NCBI RefSeq assembly: GCF_011745365.1
Contig: NW_024468910.1
Location: 1,764,068-1,828,067 of the forward strand
Reading direction: 5' to 3'
DNA length: 64,000 bases
Origin: Cryphonectria parasitica EP155
Lineage: Eukaryota > Ascomycota > Sordariomycetes > Diaporthales > Cryphonectriaceae
Shown: one piece after another, positions 1 through 11,430 of the stretch
Layout: each line of letters opens with the position of its first letter
Numbering within the stretch: the stretch's first letter is position 1
The notes under the pieces: generated by a model
Told to the model about the DNA's origin: nothing
The model's input: the letters and a program-made list of their open reading frames with translations, nothing else
Databases searched by the model: none
Made by a program: the position numbers and the translations under genes

Positions 1-872
1 CTCGTACCAGAAGGCACAACTGCACAAGGTGTGGGAGGCATCTTGCCAGGCGCTAGCAGGGGAAAGGAACAGTGCGTAGCTTTGCTATAGGCACGGATTT
101 CTGTGCAGATGTTTTGCGGGGGCGCTACTGTGCCAACACGGACATACATACCTCTTGGGGTGAGTTTTGCGAGGCCAATGAGAGAGCCCTCCATGTACCC
201 AGTCCGGTTCTGCACCTGCTGTGTCGTGCTCATACGACTGTCTTTTGCATAGCAAAGCTTCCCTTGAGATGTGCAAGCTGTGGGCAAGCTGTGAATGCCC
301 TTGTGGACGCCATGCATCCATCAGGAGTCAGCTGTGAGGGGGGCGGGAAAAAAAGAGTGTCCGACAAAAGCTCGATGGCAAGAGCAGCACAGGGCACATC
401 ACCACAGAGAGATTTTGATGCAGGTGTGCCCCTGGGTTTCTCTTGCGGGAGAGTGTGAGACAGACAGATCTTGGGGGGGGGGGAAAAAAAAAAAAAAAAA
501 AAAAAAAAAACAAGGCACGCAAGAGAACATGACCAAGATGTGCTCATCCGTCACAACATTGGTCATGATCATACTACCAAAAGTACCACAAGTACGTACA
601 ACTAAGTAACAGCATTGACAACCACTCTCAACGCTTGAACAAGCAACCAAAACTCGACAGCGACGCTCTGCATACCCCTTCTAGCTTTACCTGCTACCCT
701 GCAGCCCCGTCTTTTAGCTACCCGTCTTTGCCGTCCCGCTGTCTTGCGATTGGCCCTAACGGGAACAAGCTCACCACTGCGTTATCCAGACCGTCCCCAC
801 CCTGAATCACAGGGTCCGACCCACCGCCTCCTCCATGTGCTGAATCCCTGGGTTACTCACTTAGTCTCTCTG

Positions 873-904
<32 letters not shown>

Positions 905-2099
905 CCTTGCTCTCCTCCATTTAGTATTCCTTTCTTTGTGCAGACGGGAATAAATCTAACAGGGATGACATGAGTACTTGCTTGTAACGTGGGAATGAAT
1001 GGTTCTATCACAGAGGGAGGGGTGTTACACAGAACTTGGCCTCTTCTTCTCTCCCCAACCCCCTTGCTTCTTCTCTTCCTCGTCTTCTTTTCCTTTTTCT
1101 TCATTGCCATTCTCCCATCTTCTTAAATTCCCCAGAGTGTTCAGGCTTAGGTGAGTAAGGCACCTCTTCCTACCCAACATCTACCCAGCATCGCCACGAG
1201 CATTTGCATCCACTCCAATATCTTTCCCCTTACTACCTTTGTTTATTGATCAAAAGACTGACCAGCTGGCTGATCCAGAAGTCCCGACGACGACACCTCC
1301 ACCACCCCCGGACAGGAGCCGCCCGTATCCCCTGAACTATCATCCTGCCACCACCCTCGACACATTTCTCCCCGTCATCACATCATCGTCGTCAGACCCA
1401 TTTCGCTACATACACATATTGCCGATCCTGAAGACAGAATTTACAACCACTCCACAGTTCATCGACGTCGCTCTCTAGGGCTCGGTACTATAACGAGGGA
1501 GGGAGGGGGTCCTTTATTCCCCTCCGCTATATCTCGGGACTCGGCTTCAGCTCCACCCTTGCTCACACCCCACCCTCGTCCTGCCCCCCTTCCATTGACT
1601 ATCTTCTCGCCGGGGGGTGCTTTCTCGTTACTTTCTCCAGAACGAGCATAGCCTCAGGTGCCATTGTGTTAGCGAGGTGGACATTGATCGGGATAATTCA
1701 TCAACAGAAGGCGTGTTCCGTCTGTCGTTGGTCAAACCTCCACCAACGGCCTTCTCCTCTCGGTCCTGTCCACCAAGCCAGGAATACACGGCCGCTGTCA
1801 TCTCCTCCTGGTCATCGGGACTGGGAGATAAACACACTAGGGTTTGACAACAACGTGCGCTCTGCCTGTAGGGCTCTCACAGGTCCTGGGAAGGAAGATA
1901 CAAGAGGGATCCTACCCTTGCGCCTCCCCCCTCGCGCGAGGACAGAGCCCAAGTGATCTTTTTATTGGTTCTTTCTGGTTTTTTTTTTTTTTTTCCCTCC
2001 TTTTTTCTTCCTTCCGTCTCCACCACCTCCATTATAATCATCCTCTTCTTCTTCTTCTGCTTTCTGTTCTTTTCCTCCTCATCTTCCTCTTCTCACACC
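1..2099. other. Intergenic, microsatellite-rich, no gene seen
   Basis: No reading frame here has coding character on either strand. The stretch holds a G-run followed by a long poly-A (about 473-510), a CT microsatellite (about 879-904) and several pyrimidine-rich blocks. The last 130 bases before 2100 are almost pure C/T (T-run near 1979-1994, then CTT triplets). That is typical of fungal promoters and leaders and fits transcription of the F-box gene that starts at 2100. Confidence 0.6.
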
Positions 2100-4036
2100 A
2101 TGCCACCCTTTATCAATATCACCCCCAGACAGCTAGGCCCGCACCTAAAGAAGATGAATAGGCCTATGACTAAGCCGGGCTTCAACCCCTTAGCTGGTTC
2201 TTCCCAAGCTCGGGCCCGAGCCATGGTGCCTTTCCCCTCGTCGGCCTCGTTCAAATGGAATCCCGACCCGCTGGCGTTTTCCCTCGCCTACCTTAGCACG
2301 GAGCTCTTGAGCTTGATCTTTGAGGAGGTTCGTTTACAGCCACCCCATCGCGTGAGGAGAGAGAAGGAGATAAAGCGGGGGGAGGAATGCTCATGTTGGA
2401 CAGGCGATGCTGACTGGACCTCCTTCTTTGGCACGGCCTGTAGCTCCTTGAAATCGATCCTCATAGTGCCTGGACGGCTCGTCTTGCGTGCCGGCGGCTA
2501 GAATGTGTGGGGACTCCTATTCTTTACAAGATGATGTTGTTGAGCGAGCGCAAGATCTCTGTGATGTGCGAACAGCACGTTCCTTCGGCCCTCGAGAAGA
2601 TGTATGCGCACACTCGTTATCTCGTCGGCTATAGCAACCTAGACCCCGTGAGGATGAAGACCATCGTGGAGAGAATCAAGAAGTTGGTATATTTCCAGTA
2701 AGCTCGAGTTTTGTCCCGCTCCTTTTTCCCTCAACCACAAGAGAAGAAAGAAAAAAGAAAAAAAGACTTTTCCTCGGCAGCAAAACAGATGAATGATGCT
2801 GACCATGAAACCAGCTTTTCCTACGTGGACGGCATAATCAAGTCAGGGGAGTTCTATCTGCCAGGAGACATCATCGACATAGAAAAAATGCAGCGCGACG
2901 AGATCAGGCTGCTCATCGAGAACCTCCCGCTCCGCAATTTCGACCTGGACGAGGTGAACTTGTACAGGAGAGCTTTCCCGATTCGGCACGCGAAGCACAT
3001 AATCCACCTCAACGTGGCGCCCCCGACAACGCCCCTCGTGACACGGCTGAGGTCGCTGTATGGACTCCTCTTGACGGCGCCGGACCTTGAGGTGCTGCAG
3101 ATTGAGGACCGTGGCCAGGGAACTCAATTCGAGTTTGGGGAGGGCAACATGTTGCCGACGCTGCGCGAGCTATGCCTCCGCTCCTACGACTGGCGACACA
3201 CGCGCGATGACATGGACTCTCACTGGGCGCTTCACAAGCTGGTCCGCCTAGAGCTGATCTCTGTGCCCGTGTTCAACTTCCTCATAGCGGCCCGCTTCCC
3301 CCAGCTAGGAAATCTGAAGATCCTGCGTTGTGATGACTTCAGCGCCCACCTGCCGGACTGTCGCCGGCAAGCCACCGACAAGCTGGTTACGCTGGTGCGC
3401 GACAACATCAAGGCCCTGGAGGTGCTTTGCCTGACGCTTCATATGGATCAGTTCCCTCCCGTCGACGTGCTGCGGAAACATGGGCCCACGCTCCGGGAGC
3501 TACGGCTGCGCGACCACGTGGGATTCTCTGAGGAGAACCGCGGGTGCCCGACGCTATGCCCGACGGTGGTCGCGGCGCTGTCGAGAACCCTCCCGCGCCT
3601 GGAGGAGCTTGAGCTCGACATGGACCTTCTCTCCGACCGCACCGCGCTGCGCTTCCTGGACGCCCTGGTCCTGTTCCCAAGACTGCACACGATCACGCTG
3701 CACGTGCAGACGCGCATCAGGCTGCTGGCCGAGGACCCGATGGACAAGGGGATGAACAAGGCCGAGCGGAAGCTGGACCTGGACCTGGACCGCGCCCACG
3801 CCCTGCACATCGTGCGCTACCTGGCCCTGAACAGACGCAGGCTGCAGAACGGCCCACTGTTCCGGAACATCACCATCAACGTGGGCGGGTGGAAGCCCGT
3901 CATGGTGCGCCGGCTGAGCGAGGCATGGAGAGCGATGAACCAGAAGGGCCTCTTTGCGGAACGGTGTTTTGTGATGCATGGGGGAGGGGTGCTCGAAGAT
4001 GGCTTCAAGGAGGTGCTCCCCACCCAGGTGAAGTAG
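2100..4036 (+). CDS. F-box protein (three exons)
   Basis: The model is exon 1 2100-2327, exon 2 2444-2697, exon 3 2815-4036, encoding about 567 residues. Intron 1 has donor GTTCGT, branch GCTGAC and acceptor TAG; intron 2 has donor GTAAGC, branch GCTGAC and acceptor CAG. Both joins keep the frame, and no single unspliced frame gives the whole protein. The F-box lies at about residues 62-105, beginning LAYLSTELLSLIFEE and continuing through a W-T-A-R-L-A-C-R-R segment in exon 2, the usual second half of the motif. The C-terminal 400 residues are leucine-rich and irregular, as in fungal F-box proteins that present substrates to SCF ubiquitin ligases. The start was chosen at 2100 (context cacaccATGcc) after a CT-rich leader; an in-frame codon upstream lies in the T-run. 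The substrate cannot be told from sequence. Confidence 0.85.
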
Positions 4037-5112
4037 TTGGGACATTTGGTTGTAGAGAAGAGTTGTTTAGAAGAGTTCATTTCTTTGCTCTCAAATTTTT
4101 TTTTTTTTTTTTTTTTAAACATTCTTGTAGCATGGGAAAAGAAACAGGCGTGGAAAGACGGTCAAGGTTGCATGGGTCACAAAGATGGGGGGTTTGGTAT
4201 CATAAGGTTTAGGGTCTTCATTTCTTGGGATCATCTTCTGGATGGACATATAGAATAAGCTTTTTTTTTTTTTTCTTCTTTTTTCTTGTTCAATATCTTT
4301 CAAATCAGGCCGTGGCTTATGTACATTGTGATAGGATATGACACGCAATACAGGCCTCCTCAGGTCGCTTGCACATGTAAATCCCAGTCGAGGATCCAGT
4401 GGCGTCACTGGCCCCCTCTGCCCCCCCCCCCCCCCCATGGGCCCTCCCGAGGTCCTCGAGATGGTGAACAGCTCACGATCAGAAAAGCCACTCTATTAAA
4501 GAAATATAGAATGTCGTTGAGGTCACATAACATATTTGACTTGGACGGACGCAAGCAGCCTGTCAACACAAAAAGAAAGAAGAAGAAGAAGAAAAGGAAA
4601 GGATCCGATCCTGCACAACAGCAAAAATCATAAGGAAGGTTGGTTGCACCGCAATAAGAGGGACTTATCGATAAGACTGATTGTCAAGGGTCACCCTAGC
4701 CCTTGCTCACAAGTCTTCAACCAATGAGGGGTCCCTGCCAGTTCCCAAAACAGTAAGCGGCGAAACCCCCAATTTTATTTTATCTTTCTTGTTTCTGGGG
4801 GGCAGGAGGAGGAGGAGGTGGTGGAGGTGGTGGTACTTTGCCATGGCTATTGATAGTTGGGAATGTGTTTTGGGGTGGTGGGTGGTGGTTGGGGGGGGGG
4901 GGCAGGGGGGGCAGGGGGGGCAACGAGGTAGCATGGCGCATCTACTCCTTCCTCTTCACGGCCACAAGGGAAAAAAGCATGCATCGACAGGCCGTAACAA
5001 TCGCGACAAAGCAAAAAAAAAAAAAAATTTTCTTTTCTTTTCTTTTTCTTTCTGGATTGTACGAGGACGAAGCTTGTTGGCAGAGGGGCGGTTGTTTGTC
5101 GAGTGAGACGTT

Positions 5113-5148
<36 letters not shown>
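5113..5148. repeat. (GCA)12 microsatellite
   Basis: Twelve uninterrupted GCA triplets. No gene was identified around it, so a translated Gln or Ala run is unlikely. Confidence 0.9.
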
Positions 5149-5149
<1 letters not shown>

Positions 5150-5290
5150 GTGCAGGGGAGGTGAGGGGGGTGAGGGGGTGGAGGGGGTTGGGGGGGAATT
5201 CGGAGGCCCATTTCGTAAGAACCGGCAAGCTGGGCCTGGCCTGTAACCCAAGGGTCTTAGTGGCAGTGGCAAGTGCGCCGGGCACGAGAC

Positions 5291-5325
5291 GGTGGTGGTG
5301 GTGGTGGTGGTGGTGGTGGTGGTGG
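5291..5325. repeat. (GGT)n microsatellite
   Basis: About eleven and a half uninterrupted GGT triplets, 140 bp from the GCA array. Confidence 0.9.
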
Positions 5326-5430
5326 CTAACCCAATTGACAACCCCCCTGGAAGGAATGGCCAAGTCTCGCAGCGCCGAATCTTGTGGAGCGGGAGTGATG
5401 ATTTGAACGAGTACTGCCATGACTTGTACC

Positions 5431-5997
5431 TCACATGTGTGCATCTGCCCAAGTAATGAGGAGTATAAAGAGGAAGGTGGAAAATTCAGTTTCTTCTTTA
5501 TTGTTCTTATTTATAGTAGTAGTAGTACGCTGAAGACATTTCCTGACACCCTTGCCATGGGAACGCATCATACTGACTCCCTTCGTTAGCCCGACTACTC
5601 GAGCAACAAAAGAATGATCCCGTCGCTGGCGGTGATTCGTTCTCACATGCCCCGCCATCCTGTCAAGCCGGAGCTTCTCACCGCACTGCCCACACAGGTC
5701 ACAAGATCGGCCCTGATGTAGTTCCCCCGTTTTAAAAAAAATCACTTGTCGGAGGGACTTGCATCAACTCAAAGATGTCAACATCCGGACTTCTCGTGGT
5801 TGAAGGGTCCCCGACGTCATATGAGTAGTGAAGCGTCTATCGTGGCAGTCGCCCTTCCGTATCTCTGTTGTCGTGGGGGCGTCCTCTTCTTGGTTGTGGT
5901 CTGATACCTCACCATCCCTCTCTGGGTCAGGGTCGTCGAGCGAGAGGGAAAGGAAAAAGGGGGGAGAAGGGAAAGATGTATCCTGCATGGCTTGCAA
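5431..5997 (-). pseudogene. Fragment with one C2H2-type zinc finger
   Basis: Two minus-strand segments look coding. The upstream one (5997-5764) is acidic and charged (D-D-P-D-P-E-R-D-G-E-V-S-D-H-N-Q-E-E-D). The downstream one (about 5740-5550) has a C-x2-C-x10-H-x4-H finger starting CGQCGEKLRLDRMAGH. They lie in different frames and the junction region holds an eight-T run, so either an intron was missed or a homopolymer change broke the frame. A single C2H2 finger would suggest nucleic-acid binding. No start or full gene model could be fixed; it may be a relic. Confidence 0.35.
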
Positions 5998-6753
5998 AAC
6001 GTGCCCTCAATACGGCGGCTGAGGGAGGGGTCCACTCCTGGGCAACAAGTACTCCACATGATGATGATCAACCAACCCGATGATTTTCCTCTATGCAGCA
6101 CATGTACTATGGCTCCAGATGGCCAAGGTCTACCAAGAAACAATTTTGGTGCTATTGATCTTGGCCACGCAGCTAAGGTCCAGGGGGTTCCCAATAGAGG
6201 GGGCCAAGCCAAACCTGGGCCTAAGTAAGGGTACAGAGGGGCAAGCCCTGCGACCCGAGCCCCCTGGGTCAGCCTGCAATAACACCTGAAGCATGAGACC
6301 AAGCCTGCGCTTTGGAGCTGCGGGAATTGCGTTCAAATCATGTTCAACGGTCCAATCTCAGAATGATTTTGAGTATAGGTAGAAAAGTATGAAGACGAAT
6401 GAGTCAATTCGTCATCGCACGCTACTGACTAGTGGCCTTTGTCACAGGGGGTTCGGACCGCAACCTCTTGCAGCGTCGTGACGATTTTTTCCAGGCCAGT
6501 ATTTTGCAGCTGTGGGCAGAAGAAGGTGGAAACAGACAAGATTGATTTGAGTTCTATATGATACTAGTGGTCTCGGGGGGAAGAAGGGGGACAAAGTAAG
6601 GAATGTGTTAACAATGACCGGGCACGAGCCCGGACATACAAAGAATCAAGTGTTCAACATACTATAGTTCCATATCCACCGCGGACCGGTCAGTCACAGT
6701 ATTTCAGGGACTGACTGATATGGGCAGCAGGGTCATAACAAAATCCAACGCCA

Positions 6754-6848
6754 AAAAGGAAGAAAGAAAGAAGAGAAAGAAGAGAAAGAAGAGAAAGAAG
6801 AGAAAGAAGAGAAAGAAGAGAAAGAAAAATAAGAAAAGAAAAGAAAAA
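6754..6848. repeat. Purine tract, (GAGAAAGAA)-like repeats
   Basis: About 95 bases that are almost entirely A and G, built mainly of repeated AGAGAAAGA units and ending in AAAAGAAAAGAAAA. Confidence 0.85.
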
Positions 6849-6977
6849 GTGTTACGACCCGTGGTTCAGGCGTAAGCTATATATACGGTTGGAAGGAATA
6901 TTCGAACTCTCTGTTCGCATATTGGCTGATCTTTTGATCTAGGTAGTACAGTGGCACCTTCCACCACTGCTCATTAT

Positions 6978-7231
6978 AAAAAGAAAGAAAGAAAGAAAAA
7001 AAAGAAAAGGAAAAAAAGAAAAGAAAGAAAAGAAAGAAAAGAAAAGAAAAGAAAAGAAAAGAAAGAAAGAAAGAAAGAAAAGAAAGGAAGGAAGAAAAGA
7101 AAGAAAAGAAAGAAAAGAAAAGAAAGAAAAGAAAAGAAAGAAAAGAAAAGAAAGAAAAGAAAAGAAAGAAAAGAAAAGAAAGAAAAGAAAAGAAAGAAAA
7201 GAAAAGAAAGAAAAGAAAAGAAAGAGAGAAA
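6978..7231. repeat. 254-base pure purine tract next to a stop codon
   Basis: This tract contains only A and G, in GAAA, GAAAA and AAAGG units. It ends 28 bases from the stop codon of the minus-strand gene at 7260. In that gene's transcript it would be a long U/C tract at the start of the 3' untranslated region. Confidence 0.9.
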
Positions 7232-7259
7232 CATGTTCGACAGCCTCCCTGGCACCGAT

Positions 7260-8134
7260 TCAACGATTAAGACGAATGCTCAGTTCAATGGTGCGCTTGA
7301 TGCGGTCGTAGAGACTCTCCAAGATGTTGATCATGACGTACGCCCACTGCCAAAAACTTGCCATATCAACTCGGTCTTGCAGCCTCACCACTAATCGCTT
7401 GAGGTTATCGAAGAGGTGGATTAGATTGTCCAGCAGATGGAGCTCGGGTGGGTCGACCAGGACCTGCTGAATTACTCTCTCAGCCCTGGCACGCGCATCC
7501 TCCCACTCCTGCATTTCGAAACGAGAGACTTCCGAGAAAGGGACCATGGGAGGCTGCGCCTGGACAGAGCTCTCGGCCGAGGGCGGCTCGGGGTTGCCAA
7601 TGGCACCTGGGTCACTCGTTAGTAACAGGGGGGTGGTGCGGTCTCGTTGGTCGACAAAGACGTACTCGGGTGCGCATCATTGCCTGAGAGATGCTGCTCA
7701 TCTTGGGCAGCGACCTTGTCATCGTCGGCAGAGACATGTTCATCGGAAGAAAGGGAGGTATGGTCCTTCTCCTCCTTCTTGACAGAGACATGGTCATCGG
7801 AAGAAATGGAGATATGGTCCTTCTCCTCCTTCTTGACAGAGACATGGTCATCGGAAGAAATGGAGATATGGTCATGCTCAAGAGGAGGATCCGGATGCTG
7901 ATCCTCACCGGGGCGGAGCTCGTTCCAGCGCATGCGCTCATTCTGCTCACTCTCGACATAAGCTTGCAGATGTTCCCTCCTGTGAGCCCTGGTAACGTCG
8001 CTCTGGTGGTCCTGGTCTCTGAAATAGGTTGCCAGGGTCCTTCTCTCCAGCATCCGGGTGTTGACACGCGGGTTCCAATTGGCAACCGAATAAGCCCCAA
8101 ATGGGTTAAGAAAGGGCACAGTCTGGTTAAACGT

Positions 8135-8180
<46 letters not shown>

Positions 8181-8467
8181 GCCTCGACAGCAGCGGCGGA
8201 CGGGTCTGGGTTGGCTGTCTGGTCTCCCGCCGGCGCCACATGGTCGTGGGCGTCCTCATCCATTCCCTCGTATAAGGTATCACTGGCTCCGTCGTCGGCC
8301 GCGCCAGGTTCTTCGTATAAGGTATCACTGGCTCCGTCGTCGGCCGCGTCGGGCACTTCGTCCTTGATACGCTTGGGTGATGGCAACTCAGAGACTGAGC
8401 CGGGCCGTCTCTTCTTGTCAACGTTGTTGTTTTCGGCCATCTTCTCCATCTGTTGCAGATCCGACAT
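7260..8467 (-). CDS. Acidic repeat protein with SUMO-type motifs, function unknown
   Basis: Two exons on the minus strand, 8467-7666 and 7606-7260, encode about 382 residues. The 59-nt intron has donor GTACGT, a perfect TACTAAC branch point and acceptor CCCAG, and the splice keeps the frame. The N-terminus has a basic KRIKDE segment and a repeated A-A-D-D-G-A-S-D-T-L-Y-E unit. Near residue 96 is a run of about 15 Asp encoded by a GTC microsatellite. Residues about 200-255 hold an 18-residue repeat (KKEEKDHISISSDDHVSV and variants). Each VKKE, and the IKDE, fits the psi-K-x-E SUMO acceptor consensus; I-S-I-S-S-D-D resembles a SUMO-interacting motif. The C-terminal 120 residues are helical and conserved-looking. 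No known family is recognised; a nuclear role is inference. Confidence 0.75.
8135..8180. repeat. (GTC)15 microsatellite encoding poly-Asp
   Basis: A clean trinucleotide array lying inside exon 1 of the minus-strand gene 8467-7260, where it reads GAC and gives a run of about 15 aspartates. Length change would alter the protein without shifting the frame. Confidence 0.9.
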
Positions 8468-10115
8468 GTCAGCGTGTTTGCTATCCTGGCTAGGGATCTT
8501 GAACTGGACGTACTTGGGATCCGGTCAGGACTGGTTGTGCACTGAAAAGTGGGAAGGTGATAGATTTGTTATGGGGGGGGGGGGTTTTTGGGGGGGGTTT
8601 TTTTTTTTTTTTTTTGTTGTTCTGGGGCTGTGGGAAGTGTGATGCTGCTGTTGTGGTTGTATGACAGGAGTGAAAAGACCAAAGATGGAGGAGGAACGGA
8701 GGTCTAAGATGCCAGAGCTCGAATGTGCTTGAAGGACTTTAGATTTTTCTTTCGGTTGAGAGGGAGACGACGGCTCGCTTTAAATATTTTGAGCGAGGGG
8801 GGGGGGCTTCCCTTTGCCTTCCCTGTTCTGTTCTTCCTTCCTTTCTCATGTATCCCTCCCTTGTCATCTTTTCTCCTGAAATTCCAGGTTTTCTTTTTTG
8901 CGGGAAAGGGCGGTATCCACCCCTCGGGCGTGGCGTGCTGTGATACGCCTAATGATGGAGGATCTGTGCCTTCTTGGGAAGAGAAATGATGCTGTAATTG
9001 CTTTTTTGTCTCGGGTCGCACTGCATCTTATCCAGGCGAGCTGCAGCTCAGCAGTCCAGACAAGGAGACTGCGATTCTACCGACAGAAACAATAAATGAA
9101 AATGACGTGTCTGGGTACACAGTTTAGACATGCGGTGAGTTAGGCAGCAGACTTGTCGCAGTGCGTGCCGTGCATGCATGCCTCCGGAATTCATCCAACC
9201 GAGGGGAGGGTGGAATCAGAACGCCAGGGGGGGGGGTCTTTGTTAAATTTTAGATGTGAAGAACAGAATACGACTCTGACCGATCACCTGGAGGGGGGGG
9301 GGGGGATGCATGTATTTCCCGCCCGTCTGGGCTGCATTCCATCATGCAACAGGCAGACGGACTAACGGTGTTGACAGGACCAATGTCCTTCTTGTTTTTG
9401 CCTTCCTTGCCTACTTGTCTATGGGCTGGTTCAGTCCTCTTGACCGTCTCAACAGCTAGCTCTAGGGGTTGCGTTGACTGGTGGTTGCCAGAAGGAATCA
9501 AGCTTTTTCCCCCAGAAATGAGGCTCTAGGTTCGGCAATTCTCTTCAAAAACTTATTTTTTCGTACCAAAGGCCCCCCCCCCCCGCCCCTCGCCCCTCGC
9601 CCCTCGCCCCTGCCAGGTCCATGCCAGCAACCGGAGAGCTACGAACGTCCAGTACACGACACTTGGAATTTACAGCGTACTGGGAAATTCATAGCAAGTC
9701 TGAACAATATTTTCATCCAGCGCAAACAATGGCAATTTTTATCCTAGTGATGACGAAACTCTCCCCCCCCCCCCTTTTTTTTTATTTTTTATTTTTTATT
9801 TCTTTCGGCGGTTGTTCTTTTGTGGTTTTCCCATGCAAGCACAGGGACTTATGAAGGCGTGACCAAATCCAACCAGGAATCAAATATCATGCAGACATCA
9901 ACAAAGATTTTCCAACCGTAATGGTGCCCAGCCCAAAACAAGTAATTACAGAAATCCCATTATTCAGTCGTGGTGTAAAGTGGTTGTAAAAAGCTTGCCC
10001 GTTATTGATACGCGAAAAAAGGAAGTAAAGAAAGCGATTAGGAGTACTTGTTTAAGTTCCTGGTCTCCTTGGAACATAAAGCTGTTCCAATTGCTTGTTA
10101 GTAGGTTGAAACTGG
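8468..10115. other. Intergenic, homopolymer-rich, no gene seen
   Basis: Contains G/T runs (8572-8616), C and G runs (9285-9305, 9571-9582, 9763-9790) and a short CGCCCCT repeat (about 9585-9612). Frames crossing it lack coding character. It includes the upstream region of the gene that starts at 8467 on the minus strand. Confidence 0.5.
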
Positions 10116-10918
10116 TCATTGGCATTCATGAAGCTCTCTCGCTCGGGCTCTTGTTGGTTGATACGTACAGCTTCGGGCCAACCTGTTCCAAGGGGTCCAT
10201 AAAGGGACAAGTCGCTGTTCTCTCTGTGTCTTCCGGAGCTCGGCTAAACGAAACAGGATACATACTCAATGAGGTCCACACAAGTAATCGAGAGAGAGAG
10301 AGAGAAAAAGGGGGGGGGGGGATCTTTTTGTGTGGACGTACCATTCATCATTGCCTTTTTGTAAATCGGTTTCCGATCGGCCTCGAGGAGAAAGTGCTTG
10401 ACGTAGCCGTCCCAGTAGTGCAGCACGGCTTCAGGATATCGATCAGCGATTCCTGTGTCCTCGGCTTCGTCGCGAGGCTCGAGGACCTCCCACCAATAAC
10501 CTGACTTGAATATGAAGATCAGACCGTGCTTGTCAGCCGACAGGACAGGGCTGGCTGCTTGGTCATCGTAATAGATGGCTTGCAGAGAAGCGAGGTCTCC
10601 GCTCTGTATTCCCTTGAGATCGTAGGTGGCGTACTCGCAGACAACCTGGGACCAGTCGAGGCGGCGGTCGTCCTTTTGGTAGGTGAGGAAGAGCTTGTCG
10701 GGACCAACTATGACCTCGGGCACCTGCGAGGTGGTATGATAGAGGCGCATTTCGCGCTGGGGGGCAAGACTGTTTCCAATAAAACGTTGCATAAGGCACT
10801 GAGGGGGTGGGGCTGTCTGGAGAATGCGGATCGTGGCTGTCCAACCCTGATAGATAGGGAAGCTGCTGGTTTCGTCGAGCAGATCCTGAACCGAGTTCAG
10901 TGGAAAGCGAGTTTCCAT
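10116..10918 (-). CDS. Hypothetical protein, two exons
   Basis: Exon 1 (10918-10342) is a strong coding segment of 192 codons with balanced composition, for example L-D-W-S-Q-V-V-C-E-Y-A-T-Y and F-K-S-G-Y-W-W-E-V-L-E. A GTACGT donor at 10341 and a TTTAG acceptor ending at 10244 join it in phase to exon 2 (10243-10116), giving about 234 residues and a charged Arg-rich tail. The branch point is weak, so exon 2 is less certain. A further 5' exon is possible: 11282-11051 has a GTATGT donor at 11050 and an AG at 10945, and this join also keeps the frame into the 10918 start without a stop. No domain recognised; no signal peptide or membrane segment seen. Confidence 0.6.
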
Positions 10919-11082
10919 GGTGGGCTCACGTGGGAGCGGGGTGGCTAATTGGCATGGATCAGTTTGAGAGAGGAGAAGAAGAAGAAGAAGAAGAAGAAGA
11001 AGAAATTCAGGGGAGACGGATGCTCAAAGAGATTGGTGAGATGTACATACTGATGATCTGGTCACAAACAGTGGTGGGGAGA

Positions 11083-11277
11083 TGCAGCGTTGCATCTGAG
11101 ATTGCCTTCAGATCCACGTGGGCGGATCTTCCTCCCGGAATATACTCACGAGGCTGAGGCAGGAGAGGACGATCGCAGTGCGTTGCTTCTGGGATTGCCT
11201 TGGGATCCACGTGGGCGGATCTTGCTCCGGGAACATACTCACGAGGCTGAGGCAGGAGAAGACGGTAGCGGTTCTTA
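11083..11277. repeat. Tandem duplication, period about 93 bp
   Basis: Two similar copies side by side, each with GATTGCCTT, GATCCACGTGGGCGGATCTT and ACTCACGAGGCTGAGGCAGG blocks. On the minus strand each copy reads as L-P-Q-P-R-E-Y-(I/V)-P-G-(G/A)-R-S-A-H-V-D and also contains a GTGAGTAT donor-like site, so it may be a duplicated coding unit or a duplicated splice region of the gene at 10918. Confidence 0.75.
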
Positions 11278-11352
11278 CCCATGAGTGCTCGCTGACAAGA
11301 TCAAGATATGAAGACAAGAAAAGATAACGGGTTGATACGATTTGTGGTAATG

Positions 11353-11427
<75 letters not shown>
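11353..11427. repeat. Compound (GT)n(GA)n microsatellite
   Basis: About ten GT units run directly into about 27 GA units. It lies upstream of the minus-strand gene starting at 10918. Confidence 0.9.

Positions 11428-11430
<3 letters not shown>

Larger units (their letters stand above)
4037..5430. other. Intergenic, homopolymers and trinucleotide repeats
   Basis: No convincing gene. It contains T-runs near 4097-4117 and 4261-4274, C/G-runs near 4422-4436 and 4890-4920, and two clean trinucleotide arrays listed separately. Frames that cross it are low-complexity. Confidence 0.55.
5998..7259. other. Intergenic with purine tracts
   Basis: No gene recognised. The main content is two A/G-only tracts, annotated separately, and the 3' flank of the minus-strand gene that ends at 7260. 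Confidence 0.5.

Noticed and set aside
6877..7394. Lys/Arg- or Phe/Ser-rich frames over 6.9-7.4 kb
   Set aside because: They are translations of the A/G-only tract on either strand.
8133..8642. Plus-strand frame with poly-Ser opposite the Asp run
   Set aside because: Shadow of the microsatellite in the minus-strand gene, which has a canonical TACTAAC intron and balanced composition.
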